A stretch of 5,874 nt of DNA, taken from NCBI RefSeq assembly GCF_000718005.1, contig NZ_JODV01000040.1. One strand, written 5' to 3'. This stretch comes from Actinoalloteichus_B caeruleus. Lineage in GTDB: Bacteria; Actinomycetota; Actinomycetes; Mycobacteriales; Pseudonocardiaceae. A program made the position numbers and the translations under genes. Positions within the stretch are counted from its first letter, which is position 1. Each line of letters starts with the position of its first letter. Below are positions 1-5,874 of this stretch, piece by piece. The notes under the pieces were generated by a model. That model was not told where the DNA came from. It made no database searches and saw only the letters and a program-made list of their open reading frames with translations.

Positions 1-4284
<4,284 letters not shown>

Positions 4285-4290
4285 GGGGGA

Positions 4291-4294
4291 CCTC
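4291..4294 (-). promoter_or_regulatory. Ribosome-binding site of the second PKS gene
   Basis: On the minus strand GAGG stands six bases before the ATG at 4284 (GCGAGGTCCCCCATG). This is good Shine-Dalgarno spacing and fixes the start of the second PKS gene. The short gap after the preceding stop, with no visible terminator, suggests the two genes are co-transcribed. Confidence 0.8.
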
Positions 4295-4320
4295 GCTGGG
4301 TTCGCGCTGGTTGTCGCTGG
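4294..4320. repeat. Three CGCTGG copies in the intergenic gap
   Basis: The + strand reads CGCTGG at 4294-4299, 4305-4310 and 4315-4320, that is with start-to-start steps of 11 and 10 bases. On the coding strand these are CCAGCG copies just upstream of, and touching, the ribosome-binding site. No known operator is recognised. The hexamer is G/C-rich and could recur by chance here, so only the repeat itself is certain. Confidence 0.45.
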
Positions 4321-4338
4321 TCTCTGGGGCGGGCCGCG

Positions 4339-5874
4339 CTAGGAGATGCCGAACTCCTCGCTGAGGAGGTCCGCGAGTTCGTCGGCGGAGGCGTCGGCGA
4401 TCCGGTCTCCGACGCCGAAGGCCCCGGCTGCCCCGGCCTCGGTGTCGGGGGTGGTGAGCCGCTCGGCGAGGGCGTGCAGCCGCGCGGTGAGCGCGGCCCG
4501 GCCGGACTCGTCGGCGCCGAGCGCGTCGACGGCGGCGTCGATCCGGTCGAGTTGGGCGAGGAGCGCGGAGGTGGACGGGACGCCGTCCAGGTCCAGTTCC
4601 GCCAGCAGCGCCCGGCCGACGGCCCTGGGTGTGGGGTGGTCGAAGGTGACGGTGGCGGGCAGGGTGAGGCCGGTGGCCGCGTTGAGCCCGTTGCGGAACT
4701 CCACGGCGAGGAGCGAGTCGAACCCGAGGTCGGCGAAGGCCTCGTCCGGCTGGACCCGGCGGGTGCCGTCGTGACCGAGGACGGCGCTGGCGCGGTCGAC
4801 GGCGAGTTCGGTGAGCCGTTCCGCCGCCTCGGCGGGGGACAGCCCGGCCAGCTGCCGGACCAGGGTGGAGGTGTCGGCGGCGGGGGCGGTGGTGGTGGCG
4901 GTGCGGCGCACCGGTCCGGCCAGGTCCCGCAGCAGCGGCGGGGCGGCGGCCCCGAGCCGGCGGGGGTCGACCCGCAGCGGGACGAGCAGCGCCTCGGGTC
5001 GCCGGGTGGCCTGGTCGAACAGTCCGAGCGCCTGGTCGGCGGTCAGTGGCGGGAAGCCCTGTTCGGCGAGGCGGCGGCGGTCGGTGTCGGTGAGGTCGCC
5101 GGCCATGCCGGTGTCCGCCCACAGGCCCCAGGCCAGGGACTGGCCGGGCAGGCCCCGCTGCCGGCGGCGGAGGGCGACGGCGTCGAGGGTGGCGTTGGCC
5201 GAGGCGTAGCCGGCCTGCCCGGGGGCTCCGAGGACCCCGGCGGAGGAGGAGAACCCGACGAAGAAGGACAGGTCGTGGGTGCGGGTGGCCTGGTCGAGCA
5301 GCTCCGCCGCGTCGGCCTTGGGCGCCAGCAGCGCTCGGACGCGGTCGGCGGTGAGCGAGCCGAGGACACCGTCGTCGACGGTCCCGGCGGCGTGCACCAC
5401 GCCCTGCAGATCGGGGTGGGCCCCCAGCAGCGCGGTCAGGGAGTCCTGGTCGGTGACGTCGCAGGCGGTGACGGTGACGGCGCCGTCGTGGTCGGCGACG
5501 AGGTCGGCGGCTCCCGGGGCGTCCAGGCCCCGGCGGCTGGCGACGACGACGTGCCGGGCGCCCCACGCGCTGACCAGGTGGCGGACGAGGTGCGCGCCGA
5601 CCCCGCCGGTGCCGCCGGTGACCAGGACGGGGGCGTCGGGGTCGAAGGCCCTGGGCACGGTGACGACGATCTTGCCGACGTGCCGGGCCTGGCTCATGAA
5701 CCGCAGGGCCTCGGAGCACCGGCGGATGTCCCAGCAGGAGACGGGCAGGGGGGTGAGGGAGCCGTCCTCGAACAAGGGGAGGAGTTCGGTGAACATCTCC
5801 CGGATCCGCACCGGACCCGCCTCCAACAGGTCGAACGACCGGTACTCCACCCCCGGGAACTCCCCCGGGTCCCG
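4339..5874 (-). CDS. Modular type I polyketide synthase, C-terminal part (ER end - KR - ACP - docking domain); 5' end outside window
   Basis: This is the last 511 residues of a PKS subunit; the frame is open from the window edge to TAG at 4341-4339. Numbering is from the edge. Residues 1-75 are an ER C-terminus, with the family-typical FMSQARHVGKIVVTVP ending. Residues 80-306 (about 5637-4957) are a KR that would reduce the beta-keto group with NADPH. It shows a TGGTGGVG Rossmann loop (86-93), Lys186, Ser210, Tyr223 and Asn227 in the catalytic positions, and VDD at 166-168 in place of LDD. It lacks the A-type Trp, so it is read as B-type and intact. Residues 342-426 (about 4851-4597) are an ACP with phosphopantetheine Ser387 in GFDSL. 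The tail (434-511) has two predicted helices and ends in DELADLLSEEFGIS, like C-terminal docking domains of DEBS-type synthases. There is no thioesterase, so the chain passes to another subunit, most likely the product of the gene starting 54 bases downstream. The GTG at 5850 lies inside the ER and is not the start. The upstream KS, AT and any DH of this module are not visible. Confidence 0.96.
   Translation of the reverse strand, partial: RDPGEFPGVEYRSFDLLEAGPVRIREMFTELLPLFEDGSLTPLPVSCWDIRRCSEALRFMSQARHVGKIVVTVPRAFDPDAPVLVTGGTGGVGAHLVRHLVSAWGARHVVVASRRGLDAPGAADLVADHDGAVTVTACDVTDQDSLTALLGAHPDLQGVVHAAGTVDDGVLGSLTADRVRALLAPKADAAELLDQATRTHDLSFFVGFSSSAGVLGAPGQAGYASANATLDAVALRRRQRGLPGQSLAWGLWADTGMAGDLTDTDRRRLAEQGFPPLTADQALGLFDQATRRPEALLVPLRVDPRRLGAAAPPLLRDLAGPVRRTATTTAPAADTSTLVRQLAGLSPAEAAERLTELAVDRASAVLGHDGTRRVQPDEAFADLGFDSLLAVEFRNGLNAATGLTLPATVTFDHPTPRAVGRALLAELDLDGVPSTSALLAQLDRIDAAVDALGADESGRAALTARLHALAERLTTPDTEAGAAGAFGVGDRIADASADELADLLSEEFGIS

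Noticed and set aside
4285..4338. Transcription terminator or promoter between the genes
   Set aside because: No stem-loop followed by a T-run and no recognisable -10/-35 pair was found. The 54-base gap fits an operon.
5848..5850. GTG as a possible start of the first gene
   Set aside because: The frame stays open to the window edge, and the residues before it (RDPGEFPG) continue the conserved ER sequence, so the gene starts outside the window.

Overview
The window comes from a very GC-rich genome with strong G/C bias at third codon positions. This points to an actinomycete (Streptomyces, Saccharothrix, Actinosynnema or a relative; the genus cannot be fixed from the sequence). It lies wholly inside a modular type I polyketide synthase (PKS) locus, with both genes on the minus strand. 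Neither gene is complete.

Reading 5' to 3' on the minus strand, positions 5874-4339 hold the 3' end of one PKS gene. It encodes the last part of an enoylreductase (ER), a complete B-type ketoreductase (KR), an acyl carrier protein (ACP) and a C-terminal docking domain, and ends with TAG. A 54-base gap (4338-4285) carries a GAGG ribosome-binding site and three copies of CGCTGG (+ strand). The second PKS gene starts with ATG at 4284 and is still open at base 1, giving 1428 codons in a single frame. It encodes an N-terminal coiled-coil docking segment, a ketosynthase (KS), a malonyl-type acyltransferase (AT), a dehydratase-like domain (DH), a KR structural subdomain and the beginning of an ER.

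The two proteins most likely act in sequence on one assembly line. The ACP of the first hands its chain to the KS of the second, helped by the facing docking domains, and the second adds a malonate-derived two-carbon unit. Both modules contain an ER, so the locus appears to have consecutive modules with a full reducing loop. The main oddity is the DH of the second gene. It keeps the catalytic His and Asp, but the other signature motifs are changed or missing: HxxxGxxxxP ends in Thr, YGP lies in an apparent in-frame deletion, DxxxQ/H ends in Ala, and LPFxW is lost. If it is inactive, the ER behind it would have no enoyl substrate and the module would leave a hydroxyl group.

Apart from this module the window is ordinary PKS sequence. 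I see no RNA gene, mobile element, CRISPR array, regulator or plus-strand gene, and no new type of system. The product cannot be named from this fragment.
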